DNA of 6,357 nt from Deltaproteobacteria bacterium. GTDB lineage: Bacteria; Desulfobacterota; Desulfobulbia; Desulfobulbales; BM004. Of this stretch, positions 5,915-6,357 are shown piece after piece (the stretch's first letter is position 1; each line of letters opens with the position of its first letter). The notes beneath the pieces were generated by a model. That model did not search any database. It was not told where the DNA came from and saw nothing but the letters and a program-made list of their open reading frames with translations. The DNA is taken from assembly GCA_019312695.1 (NCBI GenBank), contig JAFDCT010000114.1, positions 1 to 6,357 of the forward strand, read 5' to 3'. Both the position numbers and the translations under genes were made by a program.

Positions 5915-5953
5915 TTTCCAGGGAACCTTCTGACTTCTAAGGTTCCCTGGAAA
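5915..5953 (+). terminator. Long stem-loop after the dodecin gene, probable transcription terminator
   Basis: TTTCCAGGGAACCTT (5915-5929) is exactly complementary to AAGGTTCCCTGGAAA (5939-5953), giving an uninterrupted 15-bp stem with a 9-base loop. It starts 15 bases after the dodecin stop codon. No clean U-tract follows on either strand (the + strand continues CATTCCAGTTTT), so it is an imperfect Rho-independent terminator; it may instead mainly protect the 3' end of the dodecin mRNA. Its placement between the dodecin and transporter genes makes an end-of-operon role the simplest reading. Confidence 0.65.
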
Positions 5954-6113
5954 CATTCCAGTTTTACAATCTGTTTCATTGTTTTTCATTCCAGCAATCA
6001 TCAGAAGCATTCTAAGCACCACAAAAATATCGTATCTGCAACCAAAAACAGGCAGGGAGTAAAACAATTCGGAAAACCACGCGTACCAGGTACTGAAAGT
6101 ACAAGCTTGAGCC

Positions 6114-6118
6114 AGGAG
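6114..6118 (+). promoter_or_regulatory. Candidate Shine-Dalgarno site for the transporter gene
   Basis: AGGAG lies 13 bases before the TTG at 6132. This spacing is longer than usual, and a second weak purine stretch, GAGAAAG at 6121-6127, is closer to the start. The site supports initiation in this region, where TTG is the only plausible start codon. Confidence 0.45.
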
Positions 6119-6131
6119 TTGAGAAAGCAAT

Positions 6132-6357
6132 TTGAAGAGTTCTAATTCCACCACCAAAAAACAGGCCTGGTTCGGCTGGTGCATGTATGACTGGGCCAAT
6201 TCGGCTTTCGCCACGGTAATCCTTTCCGCTGTTCTGCCTGTTTATTTTGTTGCCCTGGTGCCTGAAGAGGGCGCGCACATTTCATTTCTGGGTTTCCGCC
6301 ATTCCATGAGGGCTACAGCTCTTTGGGGATATGCTGTATCCTGTTCCATGCTGATCG
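6132..6357 (+). CDS. UMF1-family MFS transporter (5' end only, TTG start)
   Basis: The frame from 6132 to the right edge gives 75 complete codons of a major facilitator superfamily permease of the UMF1 / Atg22-like type, an inner-membrane protein with no settled substrate in bacteria. The hallmark is the N-terminal block QAWFGWCMYDWANSAFATV (residues 11-29), leading into the first membrane helix (about 22-43, through ILSAVLPVYFVALV). A loop follows, then the start of a second helix at about 61 onward. An in-frame TGA at 6120-6122 closes the frame upstream, and the next ATG (6183) lies inside the conserved block, so the TTG at 6132 is the only start that keeps the family N-terminus. The gene begins 232 bp after the dodecin stop, beyond the hairpin, so it probably has its own promoter, though I could not identify one. 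It is truncated by the window edge. Confidence 0.88.
   Translation, partial: MKSSNSTTKKQAWFGWCMYDWANSAFATVILSAVLPVYFVALVPEEGAHISFLGFRHSMRATALWGYAVSCSMLI

Noticed and set aside
5912..6278. Minus-strand open frames (5912-6214 and 6012-6278) across the dodecin-transporter spacer
   Set aside because: They run through the 15-bp hairpin or the conserved start of the UMF1 transporter and show no recognisable protein features, so a gene on the minus strand is not supported.
1..6357. Search for CRISPR arrays, insertion sequences, tRNA/rRNA genes, toxin-antitoxin pairs, phage genes or a new defence system
   Set aside because: No regularly spaced repeats, transposase-like products, tRNA-like folds or defence-type domains were seen. 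All substantial open frames belong to known housekeeping or metabolic families.

Overview
The window is an ordinary-looking bacterial chromosomal stretch of moderate GC content. Every recognisable gene is on the + strand, and both edges cut through a gene. The gene set suggests an anaerobic or syntrophic Gram-negative bacterium, perhaps of the former Deltaproteobacteria (Desulfobacterota). The clues are an oxygen-labile class I (Fe-S) fumarase alpha subunit, a cytoplasmic GH15 glucosidase starting MPRDIPVGNG, a GLYR-like reductase and a MutY with a MutT-like C-terminal domain. That placement rests on remembered family resemblance only and is tentative.

Layout: (1) 1-227, the 3' end of a class I fumarate hydratase alpha subunit. 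(2) 228-418, an AT-rich intergenic region with a perfect 18-bp palindrome. (3) 419-1504, mutY, the adenine DNA glycosylase. (4) 1505-1649, a short spacer with a small inverted repeat. (5) 1650-3713, a large GH15 glucoamylase-type hydrolase, 3726-4613, a beta-hydroxyacid dehydrogenase-family reductase, and 4628-5626, an AcuI/YhdH-type medium-chain reductase; these three are packed so tightly that they look like one operon. (6) 5687-5899, a dodecin with a very strong ribosome binding site, preceded by an interrupted hairpin and followed by a 15-bp-stem hairpin at 5915-5953 that probably ends the transcript. (7) 5954-6131, an intergenic region with no clear gene. (8) 6132-6357, the start of a UMF1-family MFS transporter that begins at a TTG codon and runs off the window.

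How the genes may work together: fumarase is central carbon metabolism and MutY is oxidative DNA repair; neither has an obvious link to the rest. The GH15 enzyme would release glucose from an intracellular alpha-glucan. The two reductases downstream are both of families that use NADPH to reduce reactive carbonyl or enoyl compounds (glyoxylate or succinic semialdehyde, and acryloyl-CoA-like substrates). Their co-transcription with the GH15 gene is inferred from spacing, and no shared pathway is established.

I found no clearly new multi-gene system, mobile element, CRISPR array or RNA gene. The points most worth checking are: a MutY whose C-terminal domain keeps the catalytic glutamates of a Nudix box; a dodecin in which the flavin-stacking Trp and the flavin-contacting Gln both appear replaced; and a perfect 22-bp palindrome inside the 3' end of the GH15 gene, just before the next gene of the apparent operon.
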